This document shows positions 18,476 through 27,351 of a stretch of 64,000 nt of DNA, piece after piece (within the stretch, counting starts at the first letter, position 1; every line of letters starts with the position of its first letter). Position numbers and translations under genes: made by a program. Source of the stretch: Intestinibaculum porci (GTDB lineage Bacteria > Bacillota_I > Bacilli_A > Erysipelotrichales > Coprobacillaceae). The DNA lies in contig NZ_AP019309.1 of NCBI RefSeq assembly GCF_003925875.1, positions 372,001-436,000 of the forward strand. The letters run 5' to 3'. The notes beneath the pieces were generated by a model that worked only from the letters and a program-made list of their open reading frames with translations, had not been told where the DNA came from and did no database searches.

Positions 18476-18509
18476 AGTTATATACATTTTTATGCGCTCC
18501 TTAACAAGA

Positions 18510-18536
18510 TTGACTTATTAAATAATAATGGATAAT
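18510..18536 (+). promoter_or_regulatory. Possible second promoter, before the thioredoxin-like gene
   Basis: TTGACT at 18510-18515 with GATAAT at 18531-18536 (15-bp spacer) or TAATAA at 17-bp spacing. Spacing is not ideal. Confidence 0.35.
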
Positions 18537-18559
18537 AATGGATGATTAAGGAGAATATT

Positions 18560-19252
18560 ATGAAACATACCAAGAAAACATTAATGATTGTATTATTTGT
18601 CGTAGTGGTCGTTGGACTCATTACGGTCTTAGGAAAAAAGGCGCATAAGAATAAGGATCCCTATGAGAGTTTATTTAAAATGTTTCCGGAAAGAAAAATA
18701 GATGTCGCTTCCATGATGGATCAAACAACAAAGCATCGCTATTATGTTTATATTTATAACCCTCAGCAAAAAGGCTCTCAAGCCTTAGAAAAAACGGTTA
18801 ACGATGCTGTTCAATATAACAGCAGTTTATATTTTTTAAATGTCAATGAGAACCTCAATGCAATTAAAAAATTTGACTGGCAAACCTTCAATACGCAAAA
18901 TGATCGTGAGATTGGCAAGGTTGTTAATGGCAAGATCATTTACAACAAAGGGGAATCAGCGGATCGCTATATCAAAACAACGAAAAAGGATCCCTATGGC
19001 GATCGGATCGTTTATACCATTCAGAAATATACCAAAGATTATGCAACATATAATATCAAGGCCAGACCAGGTAAAGTTTACGCGCGGATCACGCGTCCTT
19101 GGATTAACTATCGGCAATATCAAAAAGGAAAATTAACGCTGGGTGGAGGACCAACATTATTAGAAATCAATAAGAAAAAGATTGTTCATTTCGCTTATGA
19201 TACGAAGGAAATCACCGCCGTTATGAAACAGTGGGAAAAAGAAAATTCGTAA
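18560..19252 (+). CDS. Membrane-anchored thioredoxin-like protein lacking CxxC
   Basis: A 230-residue protein with a lysine-rich N terminus and one helix (TLMIVLFVVVVVGLITVLG), so most of it lies outside the membrane. The order YYVYIYNPQQKGSQALEKTVNDA, a FLNVNENLNAI strand, and a late GGGPTLLEINKKKIVHF with its cis-Pro-like PTLLEI fits a thioredoxin fold. Where the CxxC should be there is PQQKGSQ, so it cannot act as a dithiol oxidoreductase. Bacteriocin transport accessory proteins share this fold. AAGGAG precedes the ATG at 18560. It lies in the LytTR/ABC cluster. The fold assignment is my inference. Confidence 0.6.
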   Translation: MKHTKKTLMIVLFVVVVVGLITVLGKKAHKNKDPYESLFKMFPERKIDVASMMDQTTKHRYYVYIYNPQQKGSQALEKTVNDAVQYNSSLYFLNVNENLNAIKKFDWQTFNTQNDREIGKVVNGKIIYNKGESADRYIKTTKKDPYGDRIVYTIQKYTKDYATYNIKARPGKVYARITRPWINYRQYQKGKLTLGGGPTLLEINKKKIVHFAYDTKEITAVMKQWEKENS

Positions 19253-19300
19253 CAGAATGATGGGGATTGTATAAAAATGTGATGGGAGGAAGATTATGTT

Positions 19301-19993
19301 ATGGTGATTGAAATATACAGTCTTGATCGTGGGCTCATTCATCAACTCACAAAGATATTGGATGATCTTCAGCAAGATTGCAATTTTTGTTTTAAAATTG
19401 AATGTGGTATTCATAAGAAGGTGTCTCATATCGATGTATTGATTATTGATCTGGATTTAGGCGACAGAAGTAGAAGCATAGCGGAGTACTATAAAGATTG
19501 TGAACACATTAAAAAGATATTTGTAAGTCATTACAAGGATGATGTGTTTAAAATATTTAAATATCATCCTGCCTCATTTTTTGTGAAATATGATTACAGC
19601 TACGTCAAAGAAGAGCTCATGCGCTGCCTTCAGGAAGTTAAAAAGCAGACAGGGCTATTGTTTTGTAAGCAAAACGGAAGAGAGACCGCTTTGCCCATCA
19701 AAAATATCTTATCGATCAGTCAAAAAGATCACTTCGCAGAAATTACCATGTGTGATGGAACGGTGAATGTGATTCATGCCTCGCTTGGGACTTTAAAAAA
19801 TCAGTTAGGGTATCGCTTCTTTTTGATCAATCGCTCAGAAGTAGTCAATCTCGATTATATTCTCAGCACGAATGGAAAAGAATTGGATCTGATTGACGGC
19901 AGGCGATTTTGCGTTAGTCGTCGTAAACAAAAGGCATTTTTATCTTTATATTGTGCATATGATGATCATTTTTTGGTGAAAGAAGGCTATTAA
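19301..19993 (+). CDS. LytTR-family DNA-binding response regulator
   Basis: A 230-residue regulator. The N-terminal half is receiver-like with IDVLIIDLDLGDRS supplying the phospho-acceptor Asp. The usual acidic pair after strand 1 is reduced (EIYSLDRG), so phosphorylation may be atypical. The C-terminal LytTR domain (about residues 125-225) has LPIKNILSISQKDHFAEITM, the HASLGTLKNQL block, FFLINRSEVVNLDYI and the closing FCVSRRKQKAFLSLY. No histidine kinase gene is in the window. GGGAGGAAG lies before the ATG. LytTR-like repeats 0.9 kb upstream are the natural target. Confidence 0.88.
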   Translation: MVIEIYSLDRGLIHQLTKILDDLQQDCNFCFKIECGIHKKVSHIDVLIIDLDLGDRSRSIAEYYKDCEHIKKIFVSHYKDDVFKIFKYHPASFFVKYDYSYVKEELMRCLQEVKKQTGLLFCKQNGRETALPIKNILSISQKDHFAEITMCDGTVNVIHASLGTLKNQLGYRFFLINRSEVVNLDYILSTNGKELDLIDGRRFCVSRRKQKAFLSLYCAYDDHFLVKEGY

Positions 19994-20020
19994 GTCATAA
20001 AAGAATTTGGAGGTGATCCG

Positions 20021-21286
20021 ATGATTTCTATCTATGTTGATTTTATGAAAAAGGATCATGCTTCATCACGCATGATCCTTGGCAGTTTCTTTTTGTATTT
20101 ATTAGGGACAACTGTATTCTTTAATTTTGTGACTTTAAAGAATTCTGCCATCCAAGTGGATTACAATAAAATCTTTGATGAACGTTTTTATATTGCCTTA
20201 TTATCAATGGTGGGAATGATCATGATCTTAGTGTATATGAAGCATCTACTTGATCTCTATTTCACCTCTCATGCTCATGAGATGTTTCTGATGCGCAGTA
20301 TGGGCATTGGCATCAATCAGCTGATTATTATGGAAATACTCAAATTTATCGGTTTCTTTGTCATTGACTTTCTGATTTTAGGGGGATTAAGCCTGCTTTT
20401 CATGCCGTTATCAAATACGTTATTCACGTATCTGATCTTACGTCCTGATAATCTTCTGGGGATTTTATTAAGCGGTTTGATACTGCTTTTTTTCGTGATC
20501 ATCGCCATGTGGTATATGCTTTTCAGTTATGATTTATATGATTTGGAAATCTTAGGCGTCAGTCATGAACTTAAAGGCCATACATCCCATTTTACAGTTC
20601 CAGACTTTTTATACATCCTGATGTTTTTATTAGGACTCTATGCCTATTTTATGCCAGGCGCTCAGGAGATCGGCATCATTTTTGTGGCGATGGTTGGTGC
20701 CATTGGCGCTTATGGCTGTTTTGTCCAGGTATTGCCGCATTTTATCGAAGAATACGTCAATCAAATCAAAACCTCAGCGACCAAGGTGATTACCCTTACG
20801 GCCTTAAGTGAAGATCTCAAACGTTTTAAACTCAGTGTTTTTTATGTCTGTATCACACTTATTTTTATGACCAACTTTATCTATTTCTTTCCCCATTATC
20901 ATGTCTTAACCCAATTACTGCTCATTGCTTTAGCGATTATTAATATTATGACGGATATCGGTTTTGTCTTAAGTTTCCGCTTAACCCTTTCCCGTGATAC
21001 GGCTAAGTATCACTTACTGCGTTCGCTAGGCTTAGAGAAAAGAGCGCTGCTGGGGATGATTAAACATGAAATCATTTTGTTTTATAGCTGTTTCTTTCTC
21101 TTTAATGCGGCTTATTTAGCGGTGATCTTTAGTCATCTCTATACCGTGAGAGGGCATCATCAATTAGCGATGCTCATTATTCTTGCCAGCTTCGTGGGAC
21201 CATTACTGATCTCATTATTCATCAATGTGAAAGGAGTACACAAGTATTATGAAAATACAAACGAAGGGATTAGCGAAGAGCTTTAG
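20021..21286 (+). CDS. FtsX-type ABC transporter permease, short form
   Basis: A 421-residue membrane protein with about eight to ten hydrophobic helices and no large outer domain, half the size of BceB-like permeases. The region MYMKHLLDLYFTSHAHEMFLMRSMGIGINQL and the later RDTAKYHLLRSLGLEKRALLGMI are the repeated FtsX coupling segments that contact the ATPase. GGAGGTGATCCG lies before the ATG. The last 38 bases overlap the ATPase gene, so the two are co-translated. It follows the LytTR gene by 27 bases, a usual arrangement for regulator-plus-transporter units handling peptides. Confidence 0.78.
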   Translation: MISIYVDFMKKDHASSRMILGSFFLYLLGTTVFFNFVTLKNSAIQVDYNKIFDERFYIALLSMVGMIMILVYMKHLLDLYFTSHAHEMFLMRSMGIGINQLIIMEILKFIGFFVIDFLILGGLSLLFMPLSNTLFTYLILRPDNLLGILLSGLILLFFVIIAMWYMLFSYDLYDLEILGVSHELKGHTSHFTVPDFLYILMFLLGLYAYFMPGAQEIGIIFVAMVGAIGAYGCFVQVLPHFIEEYVNQIKTSATKVITLTALSEDLKRFKLSVFYVCITLIFMTNFIYFFPHYHVLTQLLLIALAIINIMTDIGFVLSFRLTLSRDTAKYHLLRSLGLEKRALLGMIKHEIILFYSCFFLFNAAYLAVIFSHLYTVRGHHQLAMLIILASFVGPLLISLFINVKGVHKYYENTNEGISEEL

Positions 21287-21980
21287 TGAAGGTAGTCATA
21301 CGAATCATGTTCTCGATGGGATTGATATTACTTTTGATGATCATTGCTTTAGTGCGATTATGGGCGCTTCCGGCAGTGGTAAAACTACGTTCATGAATAT
21401 CATCTCAACGTTAATGAAGCCTACTAAGGGACATGTTTACTATGATGGTCAGGATATTTCCACCCTCACAGAAAAAGAATTAACACAAACAAGATTAAAA
21501 CGATTTGCTTTTATCTTTCAAAAAAATAACCTGATGTCTTCTTTAACCATTAGGAATAATATTATTTTACCCTTAAAGATAGAAAATAAGATCTCTGCGA
21601 TTGAGAAGCTAGAAAGTATGGCTCAGGAATTTGGGATTAGTGAAATCTTAGATCAGTATCCTTATGAATGTTCTGGCGGTCAATGTCAGCGTGCTGCGAT
21701 TGTCAGAGCGTTGATGAAATCACCGGAGATGATCTTCTGTGATGAACCAACGGGGGCTTTAGATTATAAAAACAGTCTAAGCTTCATGCATACCCTGCAA
21801 AAGATGAATGAACAGGGGGTGGCCTTAATTGTCATTACCCATGATCCAATGGTAGCAGCATATGCGAAAGAAGTGTATTTCATGAAAGAAGGAAAGCTTT
21901 GTGAACACATCACGAAAGAAGGGACAAACAAAGAATTCTTAAAACAGATTCAGGAAGCGAGCTTTCAAGATCTTGCTTAA
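21249..21980 (+). CDS. ABC transporter ATP-binding protein (MacB/BceA type)
   Basis: A 243-residue ATPase with GASGSGKTT (Walker A), the Q-loop FAFIFQKNNL, the signature CSGGQCQRA (unusual Cys-Ser for the normal Leu/Met-Ser), and MIFCDEPTGALD (Walker B). It pairs with the overlapping permease at 20021. A 25-residue C-terminal extension follows the H-loop (ITHDP). AAAGGAG lies 14 bases before the ATG inside the permease gene. Confidence 0.9.
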   Translation: MKIQTKGLAKSFSEGSHTNHVLDGIDITFDDHCFSAIMGASGSGKTTFMNIISTLMKPTKGHVYYDGQDISTLTEKELTQTRLKRFAFIFQKNNLMSSLTIRNNIILPLKIENKISAIEKLESMAQEFGISEILDQYPYECSGGQCQRAAIVRALMKSPEMIFCDEPTGALDYKNSLSFMHTLQKMNEQGVALIVITHDPMVAAYAKEVYFMKEGKLCEHITKEGTNKEFLKQIQEASFQDLA

Positions 21981-22009
21981 AATGAGGAAGGATGATCCTT
22001 CCTCATTTT
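21979..22009. terminator. Strong bidirectional terminator
   Basis: Perfect 14-pair stem AAAATGAGGAAGGA/TCCTTCCTCATTTT with TGA loop, between the convergent ATPase and GNAT genes. Confidence 0.92.
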
Positions 22010-22539
22010 AAGCATAATCCCATCACTACGCTTACCTCATCCTGTTCAAGAATATGGAAACCATTTTTGGTATAAAAGGCGATTGCTGCTTTATTTTCTA
22101 AGGATACACCCAGCATCAGACCTTCTACATGTTCTTCTTTGAGTTTTTGAATCAGGGTCTGCATCAGTTGTGTTCCCAAATGCATACCACGAGTTTCTTT
22201 CAGTAAATCAATATGCAAGTGGGCGGGGTAATGTTCCTGATATTTTGCATAGATGTTCCATTCTTTTAAGGCTCGTTTATGATAAGCTGGAGGCATCTTA
22301 TTTAATATTTCCTTTTTATGAGACATAAAGGATAAATAATTGGAGGCACAAAGGATATAGCCATAAATAGATCCTTGATCTTCAATGAGATAGGCAATGC
22401 CATGATCTAAATAAGGATCTGCATACATTGCTAAAGTAAACTTTGCATGAATAGGGTCCACCATAGCTTTTGATGAGGTCATCATGGCTATATGTTCAAC
22501 CTGTTTTTTGTAACATGCCTGATATTCAATAATCTTCAT
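22003..22539 (-). CDS. GNAT family N-acetyltransferase
   Basis: A 178-residue acetyltransferase in the OGA/AcuA-like layout: a start of MKIIEYQACYKKQVEHIA, AYLIEDQGSIYGYILCAS, then HLHIDLLKETRGMHLGTQLMQTL (motif A, R/GxxxGxx) and LMLGVSLENKAAIAFYTKNGFHIL (motif B). That last pair resembles acetyltransferases found beside hexosaminidases, but the substrate is unknown. It is the only leftward gene in the 18-30 kb stretch. AAAGGAG lies before its ATG. Confidence 0.85.
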   Translation of the reverse strand: MKIIEYQACYKKQVEHIAMMTSSKAMVDPIHAKFTLAMYADPYLDHGIAYLIEDQGSIYGYILCASNYLSFMSHKKEILNKMPPAYHKRALKEWNIYAKYQEHYPAHLHIDLLKETRGMHLGTQLMQTLIQKLKEEHVEGLMLGVSLENKAAIAFYTKNGFHILEQDEVSVVMGLCLK

Positions 22540-22655
22540 AGAAACTCCTTTCTATCTCTTAACGGTAACGTAATTGCTTATAAAAATCAAAGTCTGTTCA
22601 TAATTGGAAAAACAGAATCGCTTCTAAATATATTTTTGTTTTTTTGTCTATATTA

Positions 22656-22684
22656 TTGTGAATGATATCATGAATTGATATAAT
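22656..22684 (+). promoter_or_regulatory. Promoter of the first lactococcin 972-like module
   Basis: TTGTGA at 22656-22661, 17-bp spacer, TATAAT at 22679-22684. The downstream bases GAAAGCG are the same as those after the promoter at 25361. Confidence 0.72.
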
Positions 22685-22733
22685 GAAAGCGTATTCAGAT
22701 ATAACAAATTGGGAATATGAAGGAGGTGGTTGT

Positions 22734-24692
22734 ATGCATAAACTTAAATATGCATTAGTGTGCGTATTGGCATTCACTCTTACAATCATTATTGGGGATA
22801 TGAGTGTGTATATGTCCAAAGCAGAACTTTTGGGGCGTATTGATGCAAACAATGAATCATTATCAGTGACCCTTGACTATAACATCAAGCATCCTGATTA
22901 CCTGGGCATCCTGAAGGTCTTAAAAAAAGAGAAGCTGACATATTATGGCTTGTCTTACCAAAATGAAAATAATCTTGTTTATCATATTCATTTTGCAAGC
23001 ATGCAAAATGAAGAAGAAGTCCTTGGACACCCATTTGATCAAGTCGTGACTTACCGGTATGGACAAAAGTTTGGAACCACAGAAACGATTACTATTCAGC
23101 CTTTTGATGACGCAAAAAAATATGATGAAATCATTGTCAACGGAGAAAATCTTGCTCCGCTATCCGACAAATTAAAAAGCTTGCGTGGGGTGATGGTCGA
23201 TAGCCGGGAAGTGCATAATGAAGTTCCGGCGATAAAATTAACGGATATCTTAAAGAAAGAGCCGTTACTTTTAGGTATTATGATCCTTGTTTTGATCCTC
23301 TGTATGGGCGATCTCTTTTGTCGTAGACAAAGATTTTATGCACTCAAGAAGCTGCATGGGTATGCATTGCCGGTTTATATGATCAAGGAAAGCTTAAGAT
23401 CATTGTGTCTAAGTAGTGTGGTCTTTATCATATCCTCATTACTGACCCGTATCTTACTGATTTATGATAATGATAATATTATCATGGGAAAATATTTATT
23501 GGCACTTTTAGGATTATTGCTGGCCTTGATGGCCCTTATTCATGTGATCATGATACTTTTTGCCTCTCGCTTATCAATCTTGTCACAAATGAAAGAAATT
23601 TATCAGTATCGTCTTTATGATTTACTTATTAAACCGATCATGGCTGTTGTCATGGTCATTCTTGCAATGCAGCTGACAGTATCTGTCGCGACAGCTTATC
23701 GCTATTCAAAACAGGTTCATACGTTATCGGTGATTGAAGAGAAAACCAGAGGTATGTTTCGTATTGATAGCTTTAAACAAGGGGTGAACTTATCACATAA
23801 AGGCTGGTCAAAGATAGTGGATCAAACCAATGAAATGGTCCAAAAACAAGGCGCTTTATATATTGATGCGGACAACTATACCAGCGAAGGCCGAGAAAAA
23901 GGTTTAGGTGAAATCTTAGAGAGAATCCCTAAAGGAATCCGGGTGAATGGGGCAATGATTCAGCTGTTTGCGATCAAAGATGAACAAGGAATAGTACACT
24001 TGGATAGGAAAAGAAATTATCAGAAGCATCCATTATTCTTAATTCCGCAAAAGTATAAAGATCAGGTATGGCTCAATAATGTCATTCAGGATTATCATGC
24101 GGAAGTGGATTACATTCCTAATCATCAGAAGATTTATAGTTTTAATACTGATGTGAATGTGAAAGAAGATGGCTGGATTGAAGATCCAATTATGGTGATT
24201 GATAGCCGTGAAGACTTTAATAACTATATGGTTCCGATCACTCCCTATAAAAGTGTTCAAGAAGTTTGTGCTCATTATGGCATCGGCAATGTCATTAACT
24301 ATGAACAGCCCGCTTCTAAAATGAAACAGTACGTTACCCAGACTAAAACACTATTAATGAAGACAATTGCTTATTGTCTCTTATATCTTGTCTTGGCGTT
24401 CTTTACCTTATATGAACTGGTTTATGTTTATTTTATCAATCATGCGCTAGAGATTGTATTAAAGAGAATTCATGGTCAAAAAACACTAAAAATGTATGCT
24501 GGATATTATACCCAGCTGATTGGCTTCTTTATCATTGTCATGATCATCTTAAGATTTGTCTTGCATAGTAATATGGCGATCATCACTACAGTTTTTTTAC
24601 TTATTATAAGTAGCATACTTAGTATGCTCATGCAAAATAAGATTGTTTCATCACATATTGTAGCAACGTTGAAGGGAGGAATATCATCATGA
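22734..24692 (+). CDS. Permease of bacteriocin-associated (lactococcin 972-like) ABC pair
   Basis: A 652-residue membrane protein with one N-terminal helix, an outer domain (about residues 30-185), four central helices (190-330), a second outer domain (340-540) and three C-terminal helices. This is the layout of the about 650-700-residue bacteriocin-associated integral membrane proteins found with lactococcin 972-type peptides (TIGR01654-like, from memory). GAAGGAGGTGG lies before the ATG at 22734, and the in-frame ATG at 22683 falls inside the -10 box. Its stop overlaps the ATPase start (ATGA). A related pair follows. It may export or confer immunity to a peptide; none is clearly encoded beside it. 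Confidence 0.68.
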   Translation: MHKLKYALVCVLAFTLTIIIGDMSVYMSKAELLGRIDANNESLSVTLDYNIKHPDYLGILKVLKKEKLTYYGLSYQNENNLVYHIHFASMQNEEEVLGHPFDQVVTYRYGQKFGTTETITIQPFDDAKKYDEIIVNGENLAPLSDKLKSLRGVMVDSREVHNEVPAIKLTDILKKEPLLLGIMILVLILCMGDLFCRRQRFYALKKLHGYALPVYMIKESLRSLCLSSVVFIISSLLTRILLIYDNDNIIMGKYLLALLGLLLALMALIHVIMILFASRLSILSQMKEIYQYRLYDLLIKPIMAVVMVILAMQLTVSVATAYRYSKQVHTLSVIEEKTRGMFRIDSFKQGVNLSHKGWSKIVDQTNEMVQKQGALYIDADNYTSEGREKGLGEILERIPKGIRVNGAMIQLFAIKDEQGIVHLDRKRNYQKHPLFLIPQKYKDQVWLNNVIQDYHAEVDYIPNHQKIYSFNTDVNVKEDGWIEDPIMVIDSREDFNNYMVPITPYKSVQEVCAHYGIGNVINYEQPASKMKQYVTQTKTLLMKTIAYCLLYLVLAFFTLYELVYVYFINHALEIVLKRIHGQKTLKMYAGYYTQLIGFFIIVMIILRFVLHSNMAIITTVFLLIISSILSMLMQNKIVSSHIVATLKGGISS

Positions 24693-25288
24693 TTATTGAA
24701 TGCACACATTTACAAAAGCGTTTTGGTTCCCATATCGTGATTCAGGATTTTTCTTATACCTTCGATCATCCTGGTCTCTATGCTATTACGGGGAAATCAG
24801 GCAGTGGGAAAACAACTCTGTTAAATATGATTGGCGGCTTAGAAAAATGCAGTAAGGGAAGTGTAAAGGTAGATGGACAAGTTCTAAAAAATGCTAGACA
24901 GAAACGTTTATATTATCAAAAAGTAGCATTCTTATTTCAGAATTATGCGTTGCTTAACCATTTAAGCGTTGAAAAGAACTTATCAGAAATGACCTCATCT
25001 ACTGAGCAGGAGAGAGATACAGTGCTTGAAAAACTGCATATCACAGAAACGTTACATCAGAAAGTTCATGAACTTTCTGGTGGCCAGCAACAGCGTGTCG
25101 CTTTAGCCAGAGCTATTCTGCATGGAGGAGATGTGCTCTTATGTGATGAACCAACTGCTAACCTTGATGAAGAAAACAAGGAAGAAATCTTTCAGCTTAT
25201 TCAAGGTCTTTCACAAGATCGCATTGTCATTATTGTGACTCATGATTTATCCTTAGCGTCGCGCTGTGATCATCAAATCAGGCTCTAA
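24689..25288 (+). CDS. Short ABC ATPase, lactococcin 972 export type
   Basis: A 199-residue ATPase with TGKSGSGKTT, LFQNYALLNHLSVEKNL, LSGGQQQRVALARAI, LLCDEPTANLDEE and IVTHDLSLA. The small size and FQNYAL Q-loop fit the about 200-residue ATPases of the lactococcin 972 group (TIGR03608-like, from memory). It is translationally coupled to the 22734 permease by a 4-base overlap and ends at a strong terminator. Confidence 0.88.
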   Translation: MIIECTHLQKRFGSHIVIQDFSYTFDHPGLYAITGKSGSGKTTLLNMIGGLEKCSKGSVKVDGQVLKNARQKRLYYQKVAFLFQNYALLNHLSVEKNLSEMTSSTEQERDTVLEKLHITETLHQKVHELSGGQQQRVALARAILHGGDVLLCDEPTANLDEENKEEIFQLIQGLSQDRIVIIVTHDLSLASRCDHQIRL

Positions 25289-25291
25289 TAC

Positions 25292-25320
25292 AGGAGACTT
25301 TTTGAGTCTCCTATTTTTTT
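25292..25320 (+). terminator. Terminator after the first lactococcin 972-like module
   Basis: AGGAGACT/AGTCTCCT stem with TTTTG loop, then ATTTTTTT. Confidence 0.88.
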
Positions 25321-25337
25321 ACAAAGTTCTGAAATAA

Positions 25338-25366
25338 TTGCATAAGGATATTGTTTTTTTTATAAT
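25338..25366 (+). promoter_or_regulatory. Promoter of the second lactococcin 972-like module
   Basis: TTGCAT at 25338-25343, 17-bp spacer, TATAAT at 25361-25366, then GAAAGCGAATACAG, near-identical to the sequence after the 22679 promoter. Confidence 0.75.
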
Positions 25367-25392
25367 GAAAGCGAATACAGGGAGGGGTGACT

Positions 25393-27351
25393 ATGCGTAA
25401 GATTCTTGTATTATTTGTTGTTTTAGTTAATATCTTAGGCTTTCAGATGATTGTCAATATTTATCAAGAACAGGATGTTTCTGATGCTTACCATCTTTAT
25501 GGCTATAAGGATGGTAAGTATGTCTACCATGCAGAAATGAAATATGATGTGGATCAAGCGAAGCTTCTTGCCTGTTTGCATCATTTGTCACAAAAGTATG
25601 ATTGTATGATCTATCAGGAAGAGGCCAATGATGAAGAAAAGAGGATCCGCTATGATATCCTCTATGCTCACTCTTTAAAGTCTTTACATCTCATTACAAA
25701 TCATCACCAGGTATTAAGTGGTGATCATTATTACAGCAATCAAAAAGGAAAGGGGTACTACTTTTATACCTTAAACAAGGAGTATCAGGTTTCTTTACAT
25801 CATTTGACAAAGTTAAAAGGAACACAGTTTACGGTAGTTACTCAGGATTTTGAAGTCTTAAAACAAATAGAAGAGACGCTTTCCAAAGGGTTTCCAAAAC
25901 AGTTCCTAAGTTTTGAAAAGGTGACTCAGGAGCAGTATCATGGAGATCTGGAATTAAGAAGAAACTTAAAACAAATGCTTATTTTGATGAGTGTGTGTAC
26001 ACTTCTCATCTTAATGATTGATGTTTTTAAACGTTCAAGAACCTTTGGAATAATGAAAAGTGTGGGACTTAGTATAAATACCGTCTTGGTGAAAGTCTTT
26101 TCCTTTGAATTGAGTGTTTGCATCATTGTGCCAGTACTTACACTGGTGATCCTGTTCATCCTTTTTATTCATGTTTTGAATCAAGCAACGCTTTCTCTTT
26201 TGAGATCCCTCGCAGTCTTTGGAACTGGTGAAATCATTTGTACGATTATCTTGATCATGATTGCTAATGGGGTTATGTATCATCTCAACACTCTCAATCA
26301 GTTAAAAGGACAAGAAACCCATAAGGGATTATTAGCAGTTAATTACATTTTGAAAGGACTCTGTTTATTTCTGTTTGCGGGCGTGATTGTCAATAGTATT
26401 GGGGAGATTAAACAGGATGGCCGTTTCTTACTAGGCTCTTATGATCAAGTGGAAGGCTATTATATGATAAACGGACTTAAACGTTCCTATGTGAATGATG
26501 GCTATAATATTGAGAAATACAATGAGGGTAAGTTTGATGCTATGTATGATATGTATCAAAGAAATTATGATTATGCCAATAAAAATGGCGCTCTTTACTT
26601 TGAAGTATCGACGATGATGATTCATGATCAGCCCCATGATGTCCTCTTAGTCAATCAAAATTACATGAAACTTGTCTTACCGAAGCAGCGTTTTGATAAG
26701 CAGGCTATTACCTATATTGTACCACCAGATATCAGTGAACAAACAATCTTAGAAAATATCAATGATACCAAGGCGACAATCAAAGTCGTGCATCATCAAA
26801 TAGATCAATATCCTAACTTTGCGGCTGTTCAAGGACAAACGATTAAACATCCTTATTTTGCAGTTTATGGAGATCAGGCAGAAAGAATCAATAAAAGCTT
26901 ATTTGTAAATGTCTACTACCGTCAAAAGACATTACAAAAAGTACTTCATTATGCGCATTATGAAAATAAAGTGGAAATCACTAAAACAAAGGATATGGTA
27001 GAAAGCTATAAAGCCTCTATTAAAAATGATTTATACGGACAGGTAGAAAAGATTGCTTTACCATTAACAGTACTGGTCCTTATTTCAGTCGAATATATGT
27101 ACATGTATAGTAAGGTCTATCGTCTAAAACGTGCTGTTAAGTACTTGCTGGGACAGGGGATTATAGGACAGTATGGTGACTTATTCGTGGAATTACTGCT
27201 AGCTGATCTTTTCCTGATAGTGAAGGATCATAGTTTTAATGCCTATCTCTTCTATACCTTAACCATTTGTGTGGATCTGATTATTTTTATCATCATGTTT
27301 ATTAAATTACAACAAAAGAATGTGACATTAATATTGAAGGGAGAGGACTAG
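25393..27351 (+). CDS. Second bacteriocin-associated-type permease
   Basis: A 652-residue membrane protein with the same layout as the 22734 product: an N-terminal helix (ILVLFVVLVNILGFQMIV), an outer domain to about residue 190, four helices in 195-340, a second outer domain and three C-terminal helices. Sequence identity with the first is low to the eye, so it is an old duplication or separate acquisition. The ATG at 25393 behind GGGAGGGG is preferred to the GTG at 25387. Its stop abuts the next ATPase ATG. Confidence 0.68.
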   Translation: MRKILVLFVVLVNILGFQMIVNIYQEQDVSDAYHLYGYKDGKYVYHAEMKYDVDQAKLLACLHHLSQKYDCMIYQEEANDEEKRIRYDILYAHSLKSLHLITNHHQVLSGDHYYSNQKGKGYYFYTLNKEYQVSLHHLTKLKGTQFTVVTQDFEVLKQIEETLSKGFPKQFLSFEKVTQEQYHGDLELRRNLKQMLILMSVCTLLILMIDVFKRSRTFGIMKSVGLSINTVLVKVFSFELSVCIIVPVLTLVILFILFIHVLNQATLSLLRSLAVFGTGEIICTIILIMIANGVMYHLNTLNQLKGQETHKGLLAVNYILKGLCLFLFAGVIVNSIGEIKQDGRFLLGSYDQVEGYYMINGLKRSYVNDGYNIEKYNEGKFDAMYDMYQRNYDYANKNGALYFEVSTMMIHDQPHDVLLVNQNYMKLVLPKQRFDKQAITYIVPPDISEQTILENINDTKATIKVVHHQIDQYPNFAAVQGQTIKHPYFAVYGDQAERINKSLFVNVYYRQKTLQKVLHYAHYENKVEITKTKDMVESYKASIKNDLYGQVEKIALPLTVLVLISVEYMYMYSKVYRLKRAVKYLLGQGIIGQYGDLFVELLLADLFLIVKDHSFNAYLFYTLTICVDLIIFIIMFIKLQQKNVTLILKGED

